In this document: positions 21,741-34,081 of the stretch, in pieces | How positions within the stretch are numbered: position 1 is the first letter of the stretch | Layout of the letters: the number at the start of each line of letters is the position of its first letter | Assembly (NCBI GenBank): GCA_028753945.1 | Contig: JAPNXP010000008.1 | Span: 558,001 to 622,000 of the forward strand | Source: Hexactinellida sp. DTS-2022 | Lineage: Eukaryota; Porifera; Hexactinellida | Direction of reading: 5' to 3' | Length of the DNA stretch: 64,000 nt | Translations under genes and position numbers: made by a program | The notes under the pieces: model-generated | Database searches by the model: none | Seen by the model: only the letters and a program-made list of their open reading frames with translations | What the model was told of the DNA's origin: nothing

Positions 21741-21924
21741 CAGGTAAACCTCCCAAAGCGGCACCCATCGGGAGAATGATTTTGTGCCGCTTCTCGGAGG
21801 TTGCCGCTTTGGGAGGTTGCTCGTAAGGTAAAACTCCCAAAGCGGCACCCATCGGGAGAATGATTTTGTGCCGCTTCTCGGAGGTTGCTGCTACTCGGAG
21901 GTGCCGCTTTGGGAGGTTTACCTG
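21741..21924. mobile_element. Pogo/Tigger-type MITE, double form, in MULE-1 terminal repeat
   Basis: Same dimeric structure as 3430-3613 in the opposite order, between TA dinucleotides. Unit 1 has the intact site AATTTCAATAAACCCG. Its presence in one terminal repeat only makes the MULE-1 ends of unit 2 asymmetric. Confidence 0.8.
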
Positions 21925-22153
21925 TAAACCCGTATGAAATTCAATTTTGGTAGTTGATCAGTAGGCCAATAAATATTTATAAAATGATTTTTTTAATTCT
22001 TTTTCTTATGCAATATTAATAGAACCCAAGAATACCCATTTGATAAATGTTATTGGTTTAAGATAAGAAGTTAAGATAATAAGTTCTATATTTGTAATGT
22101 GAAAGAAAATATGAATGAAAAAACTAAGCAGAATATAAATAAAATGCATTATA

Positions 22154-22921
22154 TTAATCACTAAATGTGAAGTGATAAGCTATCCCTCTCAAAAACTCCT
22201 CTTTGGGCCTTGTTAAATAACCCTCAATTAAATTCTCCAACGCACCCTCCCTGTCGTCGTAACACCTGCGTTTCGAAGGCTTCCTTCCTGTAATGCAAAA
22301 TGCCTGTTTAACCTCAAAGGCCTGCTCTTTCTTCAATTTATCGAGGAATTTCCAAATTGATGGGTGGTGACATGAAATATGACATCCAAATGAACGGTGC
22401 CATGCTTCCACAGCATTTGAAGTGCGGGGTAAACCATTTTGCACCATGAAATGCTGATTCCACATCTGTAATGGGAACAATGGTGGTGGCATTAGGGCGG
22501 AATTTGCTGTGTGCCTACCAATATAAGTTGATTCAAAATAGAGAGCCTGCCTTAATTCGATAGTTTTCGAATACATTTGAGTTACTTTCATGACTATGTT
22601 CATTCATTTTAGAAATAACTAGGTTTTCTTTAGTGTGTAATCTAGCCTTGCAAATACCTCTCTGAATACAGTGCCACTGGGTAACATCGTGTGTCATCCT
22701 GTGTTTTGTATAACAATATCCGTCTACCTGGAGACACAATCCACCTTTTGATGTTTCAGTTACTAATAACTGAGTCGATGTGGAGGATGTGTAAACTGAG
22801 TGGATACAGTGGGACTGAAAGATGTTTGACTCTCAGGAATTTCATGAAATGGAGATGTATGAATATCGATATCATACTCATCGTCAGAAGTGTAATTTGA
22901 AGAAGGTAAATTGTAGCTCAT
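22154..22921 (-). pseudogene. MULE-1 transposase remnant, unit 2
   Basis: Same FLYWCH plus C-terminal arrangement as unit 1, with no DDE core. Here the C-terminal half is open to a natural end (KKEQAFEVKQ ... GIAYHFTFSD, stop at 22154), while an extra A near 22540 shifts the frame between the finger and the STYIGR segment. A one-base difference also breaks the N-terminal part near 22775. Confidence 0.75.
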
Positions 22922-23277
22922 TGTAGAGTATTCGTAATAATTTTCAAAAAGTAATGAGTTTTAATACTTTATTCAAACAATACTCAATTTATTTGATTTC
23001 TCTACCAGTAACTATAATTGAATATACGTAGTTTTTACTGTGCCGACTATACTATAGTATAGTGGCCCAGTTCTAATCTTACTGCCTTGGTTAATATTAT
23101 TAGTCCGTATCCTCTACACCCAGGGTTCTTAAACTTTTTTACCTTGGTTGATGAGTTTGCTTTTTCTAAGGGTATTACGCCCCTCCTACAATACCTTACG
23201 CCCCCCAGTTAAGAACCCCTGCTCTACACAGAACAGAGTTCAATTAATTAGAAGCCCAAATTTTCAGGGTATGTGTC

Positions 23278-23920
23278 CAGTGGCGTTTCTAGGGGGGGGC
23301 TAGGGGGGGCGACCGCCCCCCAGTTTTTTTGCTTGCCCCCCCACTTTTTTAGGATTCACTTGACTAATAATAATTTACCGTTGAAAATTACTATTTCGTA
23401 TAAATAGAAATTTTCTCCCTTAATTACACATATTTTATTATACGGATTACTTATATGGAGCTCAGTTACTGTTAACTGAACCTCCATATAAGGATATTTG
23501 AATTCAAAAACACCCACAACCTCAGAAATCAAATTTAGACATAAATTTAAACCACTTCAGTTACCCGTAACTCAGCTCCATATAAGCAAAAATTTTATTA
23601 TATGTACCATATATCCATATCATTTTTTTTTTATATTCATGCTTCAGTTTATAATACTATATATCTGTAGTAGTCAACTTCGATAAATAATATATTCAAC
23701 AGTTAACTGCTAGCTTGCCACATTATATCAATAATTTTAGCAAATTAACTCAAAATATCACATCTCCTACTTCGTTTTTTAATATAATTAGTTAGAAACT
23801 AAATTCAAAGATGATTGTGTACGTTGTCTCATCATTTTAGATCAAACTTATAAGCCCCCCCAGGATTTGGTCTTGCCCCTCCTTTGCCCCCCCAGTTTCA
23901 AAATCCTAGATACGCCACTG
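23278..23920. mobile_element. hAT element with 8-bp duplication TATGTGTC
   Basis: Ends CAGTGGCGTTTCTAGG and CCTAGATACGCCACTG; TATGTGTC at 23270-23277 and 23921-23928. Units 1 and 4 retain GGGTATGTGTCTCAAT, the empty site. G-runs lie near the left end and C-runs near the right. No transposase is encoded. Confidence 0.9.
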
Positions 23921-24569
23921 TATGTGTCTCAATGGTTACAGATGTGCACCTGGGGTCAGGATTTTTGATTACATTGTTTTGGACACATTTTTACACCTGT
24001 TTAATGTTGGAAAAAGAACAATAAACAGTGCGAATATTCAATTTATATGCATTCGATAGAGAATTAAATTCTACACCTTTTCACAGTGCACGAATTTTCA
24101 AATTGCGCTTCGTTTGTGCCACTATTGAGTTGCAAATTTCCTTTGTTTACTAACACTTCAGTTCAATTGAAAGTGTTAAATCTAATTCTATTGTTTCTAC
24201 TTGTATATTGATTCAACTTGTGAAATCGAGTAGGCTTCTATTTTCCAATTGAAAACCGAGATTTTACATTCCATAACAACGACAGATTTAGTGAATATAT
24301 TTCATTTTACAAGAATGCTCTTGTACTATTAATATACTGACGTAATTAATTATAATTAATTCAGTCTGTATTTAATATATTTAGATGCTTCCAATTTGTT
24401 TATTAGGGGTTATCGAGTGTGCGGAATTGAAATTTGATAGCCAAATTAATTAATTAATTATTTATGACAAATAATTTAATTTAATAATTGTAAGTTGACA
24501 TTGAAATTGGTGTTATATTATAAATAATATTAATAATAATTATACTAATTAATTAAATATCATAAATAT

Positions 24570-27340
24570 CAGAGATTATAGAAGATAGAAACAAATTTCA
24601 AATTTATCAATAAAGCCTTATGCCACGTAACACCTCTACAAATGGGTCCTGACACCTTGAGGTGATGATGACATCATCAAAAAGGTGGTTTTACAATTTT
24701 GTGAATTCTATTTTTCGAATGGGTTGGTTGGGGTTGGGTGATCACCCAACACGCACATAAAAAATGCTGACTCATCACTTATTATATTCCACTGAAACTT
24801 GAATTTCTTTGAAATGAAGTGAGCTAAAACGAAACTTCCAACTCACTAAGGGTCGTTGCCTTTTGAAACAATAATTTAACACCTCATAGTGAAGATGACA
24901 TGGCGAAGAAAAAATCCAAAATTGCAGCCTGTGCCGACAGCATGATCCTTTGGAGGCACTATCAATAAACCACCACCAAAATATAGTGCCACCAAAGGAA
25001 CATGCGTCGGCACAGGCTGCAATTTGGGATTTTATTGATGTTTTTGTTTTCTCCGTAGCAGGTGCCCCGGCCAGAGCTTTATAGTTGATGGTCTGAAACT
25101 TGGCATGTAGGTGCGATGGGACCGTCTAATTTGCACCTGGGGTTACGATTTTTGATTAACAAATTTTGACAGCATATTTAACACCTTTCAAAGTTTGTCT
25201 GGTCCATAACTCAAAGAATGTTATACTAAACCCTCAATTTTTATTTTACCAATGGATTGACCATAAAATTCTGCGTCGGATGGGAGAAGACAAATTTTAA
25301 TAATGGGTTTAATTCATGCCATAAATGGAGGTTTAAATTCCCTTTTGTTTACTAACATTTCAGTTCAATTGAAAGTGTTAAATCAAATTCTATTGTTTCA
25401 ACTTGTAATAATTGTATTGATTTAACTTGTTAAATCTTAATCTATTGATTCAACTCGCGATAATTATATTGATTTAATTTATAAATTCCAGCTGGCTTCT
25501 ATTTAATTGTAGTATTACTATACAATGGATTAAATAAAATCTAATAATATAAGGAATTTATTGACTTTACTCAAATCACCGTGGATAACATTGCTAAAAT
25601 AAATAACTAATAATATAATTTATTATCAATACAAAATGAATGAATGACATTAAACTCAAGATGGTTTGTGATAGAAACAAACTTCAAATTTATCAACCGT
25701 TCCTTGTGGCTCGGATCAATTAACAAATGGATCATGACACCATGAGGCGTTGATGACATGGCGAAAAAAATCCAAAATTGCAGATGTGCTGACAGCATGT
25801 TCCTTTGGAGGCACTTTCAATAAACCACCAACAAAATATAGTGCCACCAAAGGAACATGCGTCGGCACAGCTGCAATTTTGGATTTTATTATTATTAATA
25901 TTTCTCCGTAGACGGTGCCCTGGCCAAAGCTTTATAGTTGTTGGGCTGAAACTTGGCATACAGGTGCGGATGGACCGTCTAATTTGCACCTGGGGTTACG
26001 ATTTTTGGTTAACACATTTTTAACACATTTCAAAATTTGTCTGGTCCATAACTCAAAAAATTTTTACTAAACCCCCAATTTTTATTTTACCATTGGATTC
26101 ACCATAAAATTCTGCGTCTGATGGGAGAAGAAACTTTTCAATAAAGGGTTTAATTTCTGCCATAAATGGGGGTTGAAATTTCTTTGTTACTCACACTTCA
26201 ATTTCTGTAAAACTGTGAAATCTAATTCCATTGTTTCAACTTGTAATATTTATATTGATTTAACTTGTTAAATCTTTCACTATTGTTTCAACTTGCAATA
26301 ATTAAATTGATTTAACTTGTAGATTGGATTAAATAAAATAAAATAATATATGAAATTTGTTGACTTTACCCAACTCACCGTGGATAACATTGCTAAAATA
26401 AATAACTAATAATATAATTTATTATCAATACATAATAAATGAATAGCATTTAACTCAAGATGGTTTATTATAGAAACAAACTTCAAATTAATCTACCGTT
26501 TCTTGAAAAAAAAAAATTGCAGCCTGTGCCGACAGCATGTTCCTTTGTTTTTTCTCCGTAGCAGGTGCCCTGGCCACACCTGTATACATTGAGGGCTGAA
26601 ACTTGGCATGTAGTTGCGGAGTGACCGTCTAATTTGCACCTGGGGTTACGATTTTTTATCAAATGATTTCAACACCTATTTAAACTAATTATGGCTCATA
26701 TCATGAAATAATTATAATTAATATTGAGCTTGATAAAATTTACATGTACGGATAGAGAATTAAATTCTACACCTTTTGGCAATTCACAAATGTTCAATTT
26801 AGCCTAGGTTTGTGCCATAATTGGGGTTCCAATCTCCTGTGTTCCTCACACTTCAGATTCAGTAAAACTGTTAAATCTAATTCTATTGTTTCAACTTGTA
26901 TTAATTATATTGATTTAACTTGTTAAACCTTACTCTATTGTTTCAACTTGCGATAATAATATTGATTTAACTTGTAGATTGGATTAAATAAAATAAAATA
27001 ATATATGAAATTTGTTGACTTTACTCAACTCACCGTGGATAACATTGCTAAAATAAATAACTAATAATATAATTTATTATCAATACATAATAAATGAATA
27101 GCATTTAACTCAAGATGGTTTATTATAGAAACAAACTTCAAATTAATCTACCGTTTCTTGTGACTCGAAACAATTAACAAATGGTTCTTGACACCCTGGG
27201 CGTTGATGACTTGGCGGAAAAAAAAATCAAAAATTGCAGCCTGTGCCGACAGCATGTTCCTTTGGAGGCACTATCAATGAACAACCAACAAAATATAGTG
27301 CCACCAAAGGAACATGCTCGGCACAGGCTGTAATTTTGGA
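24570..27340. repeat. Tandem monomers inside MULE-1, unit 2
   Basis: Homologous to 9345-13620. Monomer landmarks occur near 25660, 26458 and 27114. One junction (near 26510) joins TTTCTTGAAAAAA directly to the hairpin block, so a monomer has been internally deleted. No gene is seen. Confidence 0.65.
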
Positions 27341-27677
27341 TTTTTTTAAAAATTAACACCCTTAGTTACTTATTGCTTGTGGGTGACAATTGAATATGTA
27401 TAGAGTTAACAAATTAATAACAAAACTTGTCTCATTTAGGCCGATACAAATACTGATCAACTACCAAAATTGCTTTTCATACGGGTTTATTGAAATTATA
27501 TAATTTATGTTAATTAATTGTCACGAAAAGTCCGTGTCACGAAATGTCCTGTCGCGAAATGTCTTGTCGCGAAGTGTCCGTCACGAAATGTCTTGTAGCG
27601 AAAAGTCCTGTCACGAAAAGTCTGTATCTATACTATTAAAACACAAGCCTGGGTGTGTGTATATGTGTATATATATA

Positions 27678-27778
27678 CAGTCAACATCCGGTAACTCGAA
27701 TGCCCGTTAACTCGAACATTCGTTATCTCGAACGGATTTTTCATTCCCCTGAGGGTTCGAGTTACCGGATGTTGACTG
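27678..27778. mobile_element. Pogo/Tigger-type MITE (CAGTCAACATCCGG)
   Basis: Ends CAGTCAACATCCGGTAACTC and GAGTTACCGGATGTTGACTG form a perfect inverted repeat between TA dinucleotides, inserted in a TA-repeat. A relative sits in the TRP gene intron at 60451-60620. Confidence 0.85.
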
Positions 27779-28173
27779 TATATATATATTTGTTTGTATG
27801 TTACGAGTTGATTGAAGAAAGTGGACGGTTTCCAAATGAGATTTTTGGCATATAGGGGTAACTTTTGGCAACCGCCAACAAGTTGAGGTTTCCACTCAAA
27901 ATTTCTCACACCTCGACAAGTTATGACGTCATTGTCACATTTCGTGAACCCTGAAAATTCACTTAATCGCGCATAATTCGCGCCCTTTAAGAGATCAAAA
28001 TCTGAAAATTTAATTAAACATGTACATTAATGATGCGGACACATTGATCCCACCAGATCACCAATATGCTTACTCATTATCGCGGGATGACGTAATCATT
28101 AAAATTTCACATTGTTAAATTTGACTATTTAGGCCTATTTACGCTTTATAATCTATATTATGACTTATGAGTA

Positions 28174-28360
28174 CAGTAGAGCCTCTGAACAACGGACACC
28201 TTGGGACCGGAACCGTTGTCCGTTATTTAGAGGTTGTCCGCTATTTAGAGGTTGCTTTTCTATTAGACATATGCTAAATAAATAAATCCGTGCCACGAGG
28301 GTTGTTCGTTATTTAGAGGTTGTCCGCTATTTGGAGTGTCCGTTATGGGAGGCTCCACTG
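28174..28360. mobile_element. Pogo/Tigger-type MITE (CAGTAGAGCCTC), inverted relative of 12194-12361
   Basis: TA-flanked inverted ends CAGTAGAGCCTCTGAACAAC and ATGGGAGGCTCCACTG. The interior is the reverse complement of the 12194 copy with an extra internal repeat. Confidence 0.8.
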
Positions 28361-29007
28361 TATATGTTATGTCGATTTTGTCAAATGTTGATTTTACAAA
28401 ATCGACATGTCGATTTTACAAAATCAACATGAATCAACGGAAACTAAAACAAGTGTTCGATTTTGGCTATATAACTCGGATAAGCCAAGGTTTTATTGCA
28501 TTTTGTTCAGAATTCGCTTCATCCAAGTATATACCGACTTGTATGAAGAATTTTTTTACTAGAATGAAAAAATATTCCAGGGTAATTTTGCAAAATCAAC
28601 GAATAAAATATGTCGATTTTTTAAAATCAACATTTTTCATTAGTTGATTTTGCAAAATCGACATTTTTAATTAGTTGATTTTGTAAAATCGACATTCTGA
28701 AATGTTGATTTTGTAAAATCGACATTTCAGAATGTCGATTTTTCAACTAATGAAAAATGTTGATTTTAAACAATCGACATATTTTATTCGTTGATTTTGC
28801 AAAATCAACTAATTAAAAATGTTGATTTTATAAAATCGACTTTCTGTAATGTCGATTTTACAAAATCAGCTAATTAAAAATGTCGATTTTATAAAATCAA
28901 CTATTTTACAAATTAAACTTAAGTTTGTATGTTGAATTTACAAAATCGACATTTTGGATGTTGATTTTGTAAAATCGATTATTTGACAAAATCGACATAA
29001 CATATAT
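28361..29007. repeat. Palindromic array of GTCGATTTT/AAAATCGAC units
   Basis: About 640 bp built almost wholly from alternating GTCGATTTTRYAAAATCGAC palindromes and short spacers, bounded by inverted repeats TATATGTTATGTCGATTTTG and CAAAATCGACATAACATATA. It replaces a short TATATAAACC context seen in other units. It is probably a MITE whose subterminal palindrome has multiplied. The open frame at 28336 is an artefact of the repeat. Confidence 0.8.
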
Positions 29008-29204
29008 AAACCACACATCAACCGCGAAGCGGTTGGTGTGTGGTTATGTTCTGTCGCGAAGCGACCTAGCAAGCCAAGCGCGATAGTAATGAATAAATTA
29101 TGAAAGACATAAAAGAAGTCCAAGTACTAATAAGCTATCTAACCTAAAATCCTATTCTACAACAAAATTAAGAAATGGAATAAAAACTTTCGTAATTAAT
29201 ACAA

Positions 29205-30278
29205 TCATTTCCATCTATTATTAATTTCTTCAACATCTAGATAGTCAATATTCACACAGTTCTGGAGTTTATCACAGGTGTTTCCTTTCAATACAATCGA
29301 GACTTGACAACACGCTTTGGTAGCCATTTCATATATACTCTCTGGACTATAAAAAGCACTATGTGGTGTACAGATGATATTATCACAACCATTCAATGGA
29401 CTGTTTGCAAATACAAACGGTTCACACTCGTGTACATCTAACCCAGCCCCTGCAAGCTTTCCGGATTTGAGAGCTATAGCTAAAGCATTCTCGTCGACAA
29501 TCCCACCTCTTGATATGTTCACAAGGAATGCTTTGTCTTTCATTTTTAAAATAGAATTCTCGTTTATTAAATGTCTTGTTTCATCTGTAAGTGGACAGAG
29601 AATTACAATACAATCACTATCACCAAGCATATCGAATAAATCAGATTTTTGGAAAATACCAAATTGTTCCGTGAATTCAGAAGCTTTTGAAATGTTAATA
29701 TAAGGGTCGTAATACTGGACATGAAATCCTATAGCTTTACATTTTATAGCCAACGAAAATCCGATTTTGCCTAAGCCAATCAATCCCAGTTTCTTTCCTC
29801 TTATTCGCCTAACTGAAGGTGCCAATTCAATAAGTAATTTCTGACTTAATATCTGCCCATCTCTTGTACGGGTTGCAAGATTGAAAGTCTGTCTGTATAG
29901 ATTCATGATAAGAGAAATACCGGAATCTGCCACCTCATCTACCCCATAGTCTGGTATATTAACCACCGCAATGCCAAGAGATCCGGCATATTTAATGTTA
30001 ATATTATCGAATCCAACACCCATGCGAACAATTAATTTCAATTTGTGCATTCTATCGAGAAATGGCTTGTCTAGACTGTAGGTATGATCTGCAAGAATGG
30101 CTACAGCTTGGTTGTACTTTTCTGGTGCAATTTTTTCAATTTCTTCAGGTGATTCAGAAATGTGTACAACATCTGATAATCCTTCTGTATTCAAAATCTC
30201 CTTTTCATGATCCCAACTAAACTCTGATAAAAATAAAACTTGTTGTTTGCAAGCGGATTTAATATCAAAAGTTGCCAT
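29205..30278 (-). CDS. CtBP-like D-2-hydroxyacid dehydrogenase, copy 3
   Basis: Intact 357-codon copy with the full catalytic triad and dinucleotide motif. Differences from copy 1 include T6I, D19E, I65H plus S66T, R81K, V86M, K203T and F244L. The HT at 65-66 matches the HT seen at the equivalent place in animal CtBP, so it is probably the older state. An in-frame extension to 30359 continues into Helitron A and is not taken as coding. Confidence 0.9.
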   Translation of the reverse strand: MATFDIKSACKQQVLFLSEFSWDHEKEILNTEGLSDVVHISESPEEIEKIAPEKYNQAVAILADHTYSLDKPFLDRMHKLKLIVRMGVGFDNINIKYAGSLGIAVVNIPDYGVDEVADSGISLIMNLYRQTFNLATRTRDGQILSQKLLIELAPSVRRIRGKKLGLIGLGKIGFSLAIKCKAIGFHVQYYDPYINISKASEFTEQFGIFQKSDLFDMLGDSDCIVILCPLTDETRHLINENSILKMKDKAFLVNISRGGIVDENALAIALKSGKLAGAGLDVHECEPFVFANSPLNGCDNIICTPHSAFYSPESIYEMATKACCQVSIVLKGNTCDKLQNCVNIDYLDVEEINNRWK

Positions 30279-30332
30279 AACTAAATTGGAAATTAACAAT
30301 TGATTGTAACTGAATATGTTAACGAGATAATA

Positions 30333-31257
30333 TCTTATATTAAATCTATATATATACAAGACAATGTCTGTCTGTCTGTCCTCACATCTCCTCTGAGATG
30401 CCTGAACCGATCTGTACCAAATTTTGCATATTATCTAGGAATTATCTCACCACTCCAGGGAAGAAATTTTTAAGAAAAATATTCACATCTTCCCATCCCC
30501 AAGGTTTGACAAAACCTTTAACCAATTAAATTCGAGGGTTGTCCCAATATGGATTAGCATCTAGCATTCAATTAGTATAAAAGGATTTTTATGTCTCTAT
30601 CAATTGTTAAGTGTGCAGTATAGAATACCTAACTGAGACTGTAATTTAATTGGGCGAGAGTAAATTAATTCATCCTAACAGTTATTTGTGTTCAGTATTC
30701 CATTATGATTTCCCATAATATAAACAACAATTGAATATACATATAGACCAATAAAATTCAACCTTACATTTGTGTTGTTGGACAATTTAATAGTCATACC
30801 TATTGCTATACAGTCAGGTCTGCTTATTATGAACAAGATTTAGTCTGCTTAATGTGAAGATTTTTTATTATGAACAAGCCTTATGGTCCCAATTTAACAA
30901 CTTACATAGGGTTGTATTAAGTTGAGTTCGCTTATTATGAAGTCTCTCTATTATGAACACATTTTTGGTCCATTAAATGTTCATAATAAAATAACCTACT
31001 ATATATAGACCGGGTTGACATATTTTTCCAACTTCAGTCATAATTTACATCCTAAATCCAAACCTGTTATCAACTATACTTAGTCTATACGTATGCCACT
31101 TAAAAACGTCGCGTGTTGGTAATGATTGTAAACAAACGCCCAATACAGCGAGAAAGCGATTAAAACGTGAAAATGAAACTTACCACCAAATACAAAGCGT
31201 AGTAAAGAGTAGTAAACTAGCAGAAAAACCCCGCCCAAAGGGCGGCTTTTCGGCTAG
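30333..31257 (+). mobile_element. Helitron A, unit 3
   Basis: Ends as in the other units (TCTTATATTAAATC, GGCTAG before T). It has a short TGTC run. Several substitutions in the internal inverted-repeat element are unique to this unit. The 5' end is 54 bp from the copy 3 ATG. Confidence 0.75.
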
Positions 31258-31652
31258 TTCATAATAAATTCATTAACAAATCTAATTAAATCTATTGTAA
31301 ATATTTAACCAATCTAATCAAATATAATAGTAAATCAATTGACAAATATAGTCCAATCGAATAGTAATTCCATTAATTACATCCAGGCCTAATGCATATA
31401 ATATTGTTACAGAACTACTGATTAATTAGAATATTATGTTACTCTGTCTACTCTAGATGATGTAGTTTCATGCAAGTATACGTGGAGTGAAGTAAATATA
31501 TCAATAGTTATTGATGTAACATGTAAGGATGGAAAGTGTAATCAATCAATAGATAATAAACGAATTTACCTCAATTATTGTTTTGTTTGTTTATTGCTGT
31601 GTTCTATTTGTTAATTGTTTGTTGTTTTGTTTAACTTATTTATTTAGAATTA

Positions 31653-32627
31653 TCGAATTATTAAATATTTCGATATATGTGTGTGTGTGTGTTTGTTTGT
31701 TTGTTTGTTTGTTTGTGTGTTTGTCCAGAATTAATTGGAAAGACAGTCCCAGAAAGCTGAAAATTTGTATACTGGGGTAATATTGCTATTGGTTTTTGAA
31801 GAGAAATATTCACATTTAAAGGTGACAAAATATGTTAGGCAATGTATGGATTAGCAGACTTCATCAATTAGTATAAATAGATCGTGCATAATAGAAAAAA
31901 TTTTCTGAGGCTGCAATTTGATTGATTGAAAATAAATTCATTTAACTAATCAATCATTTGTCTATTTTTTGCATGTTTTTCTTTTAGTATTATTTAGATT
32001 CGAGCTGTCCTTATCGTGCAACTGAAATTTATTGAGCTATAATGGGAGGATTTGATTTCCCCAAACAAATTACATTGTATAGCATTCTTATTAAGGGGAC
32101 TTTATAAGGAATGTATTTAATACACCACAAAGATGTATAATTCTAAATTATCAGTTTCAAGACGTAGTAAGGCCGCGCAGCGGCCGTCAATTGAGGCTTG
32201 AAGCGCCGAAAAATCGCAAAGCGACCGAGACCGAAGGGCTCGTATTATTAAAACTTGATTGTTGTTTGTTTGTTTGTTTGTATATTTGTCCAGATTGTAT
32301 TGAAGTGATGGAGGAATAGAAACCACACTTTATATATGAGATAGAAACTAACTTCCAAATGTTATACAGCCGAAATCGGGGGTTTTTGCCACGGGTTTTT
32401 TTGCCTCCTTGCTTCTTGTTTCTTCATAACCTCATAGAACTGTACATTGTTAAATACGGGTTTTTTGCCTCTTTTTCCATGCATTTAAGGGGGCAAAAAA
32501 ACCTGATTTCGACTGTAGTAGGTAAACAAGTATGCTCAAATTTTTAATCAAATTATTTATTGTCTATCGAAAAAAAGCGAGACCGCGTAGCGGTTGAGTT
32601 ATCCGTCGCGAAGCGACCGAAGAGGTC
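31653..32627 (+). mobile_element. Helitron B/D pair, unit 3
   Basis: Helitron B 31653-32242 and D 32243-32627, with the pogo-type MITE at 32367-32515. A small deletion relative to unit 1 removes the TACGAG after GGAAAGAC. Confidence 0.65.
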
Positions 32628-32909
32628 GTTTCTAATAAATAAGCATTTTCTTAAACAGATAAATAGTATACAGGTAGAGTTAATTTAACCACAACATTGA
32701 TTTTAACCTTCTTTTGTTTGGTCCATTTGGGAAACACACACGCATTACAACTATTTTTATTGTGGTTTCACTCAATCTTCTTCCTTCGAGAGTCGAGACT
32801 AATTAATATACTATTGGCACGACGGTCACTACCAAAAAGCCAAATCTCAATGTTGACGTATACGAATATTGTCACATGGGAGATCGTCCGCTCACTCCCA
32901 TATCATGGT

Positions 32910-33198
32910 CAGTGGCGTATCTAGGGGGGGGGGGATTTGGGTGTTCAAACCCCCCTCATAACTGGTTTCCAAAAGGGATATGTTGTTATTTATAATACCT
33001 AAACATCTAAACATCTTTGATACAACTGCACAATATTACACTCCTCCTACTATGTGACAAGAATAGCTGTGCATCGATGTTTGAGCGTCTAAGATTCAAA
33101 AAGATTTCTGGGGGGGTTGCCCCCCAGATCCCAACTTACCGTCGCTCGCTTCGCTCGCTCCAGAGGACCCCCTCACGATAATCCTGGATACGCCACTG
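32910..33198. mobile_element. hAT-like element, unit 3 copy
   Basis: Homologous to 5796-6084, at the same target with the same ATGGT flanks. It predates the duplication of units 1, 3 and 4, or was removed by exchange from unit 2. Confidence 0.75.
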
Positions 33199-33635
33199 AT
33201 GGTAGTCACCTCACTTTGGTGGTGGTTTCGTCCCATTACAGGGGCCTCCTCAGGAGGGTAACCCTCGACCACTAGGACCGCACCGCGCGTCCCTTGTTAC
33301 CACCGTACTACCGGTTAGCCACGGTTACCTAACCCGCACTGCCGCTACGCTGGGCTACCACCAGCGGACTCCTGTCAGTGCAGGGGTTATTTTTATGATT
33401 TTATATAACTTCACATCCCCGAAAATGTACGAGTACATTACGTCACCGAGCGATCAAGTCCGCCAATTCTTCCTTTACTACCCAGATCTATATTCTAACT
33501 TTGTAGGGATCGCGTTAATGATGTATTATTGTATAAAATAGCAACATGTTTAGCTACATACTTGAGGAATCTAAAATGATTTCTTAATGATCGTATGATT
33601 CGTATCTGAAGTTGATAGTATCTAATAGTTGTGTC

Positions 33636-34041
33636 CAGAGGATCCGAATGGATTACGGATTTACGGATTTTGGAACGGATTTGGAATAATTCTCAAATCC
33701 ATTCCAAAACCGTAAATATCGGATATTTTAATGAACTTGGAAATTATTCTCAAATCTATAAAAAATCCTTATCCTAATATGGTATAATGGATCCATATGG
33801 ATTTGGAAGTTCGTATGGATTTATAAATCCGTATGGATTTGGAAATCTGTATAGATTTTATAGAATTTAAAAATCAGCTATGGATAGAGGCCCTCTATCC
33901 ATATGGACCCCATATAGATTACGGATTACGGATTGAAAATCCTTAATTTACGGATATGGAACGGATTTGGAATTTTAATTCTAGATGTGATGGATTATGG
34001 AGCAGATATGGATACGTCTTCCGACCCATTCGGACCCTCTG
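33636..34041. mobile_element. Inverted-repeat element rich in GGATTTGGA/TCCATATGGA
   Basis: Ends CAGAGGATCCGAATGG and CCATTCGGACCCTCTG are inverted repeats. The interior is repeats of ATGGATTT, ACGGATT and AAATCC in both orientations. A copy lies at 42890-43274 in unit 4; units 1 and 2 have the shorter sequence without it (near 6525 and 21095). The flanks are similar (AGTTGTGT, ACTTGTGT) but not identical. Confidence 0.75.
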
Positions 34042-34081
34042 CAACTTGTGTCAGATTGACTATGTGAACACATTTGCAAAA

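Larger units (their letters stand above)
21612..27628. mobile_element. MULE-1, unit 2
   Basis: Starts GGGATACAG after TATTAAAAC (21603-21611). The right end is CTGTATC, two bases short of the other copies, and runs into TATACTATTAAAAC. The left terminal repeat is split by a pogo-type MITE (21741-21924). A hAT element (23278-23920) lies in the interior. The ~1-kb monomer array has a different monomer composition from unit 1. Confidence 0.85.
21596..29086 (+). mobile_element. Carrier Helitron of unit 2 with nested MULE-1
   Basis: 5' TCTATACTATTAAAAC after A21595; 3' hairpin cluster ending GCGCGATAG at 29086 before T. It is interrupted by MULE-1 (21612-27628) and three smaller inverted-repeat elements (27678-27778, 28174-28360, 28361-29007). 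MULE-2 is absent: the target CATTGTCAC at 27930-27938 is uninterrupted. Confidence 0.75.

Noticed and set aside
28336-28647. 103-codon frame near the palindromic array
   Set aside because: The reading runs through the repeated GTCGATTTT motifs and has no independent support.
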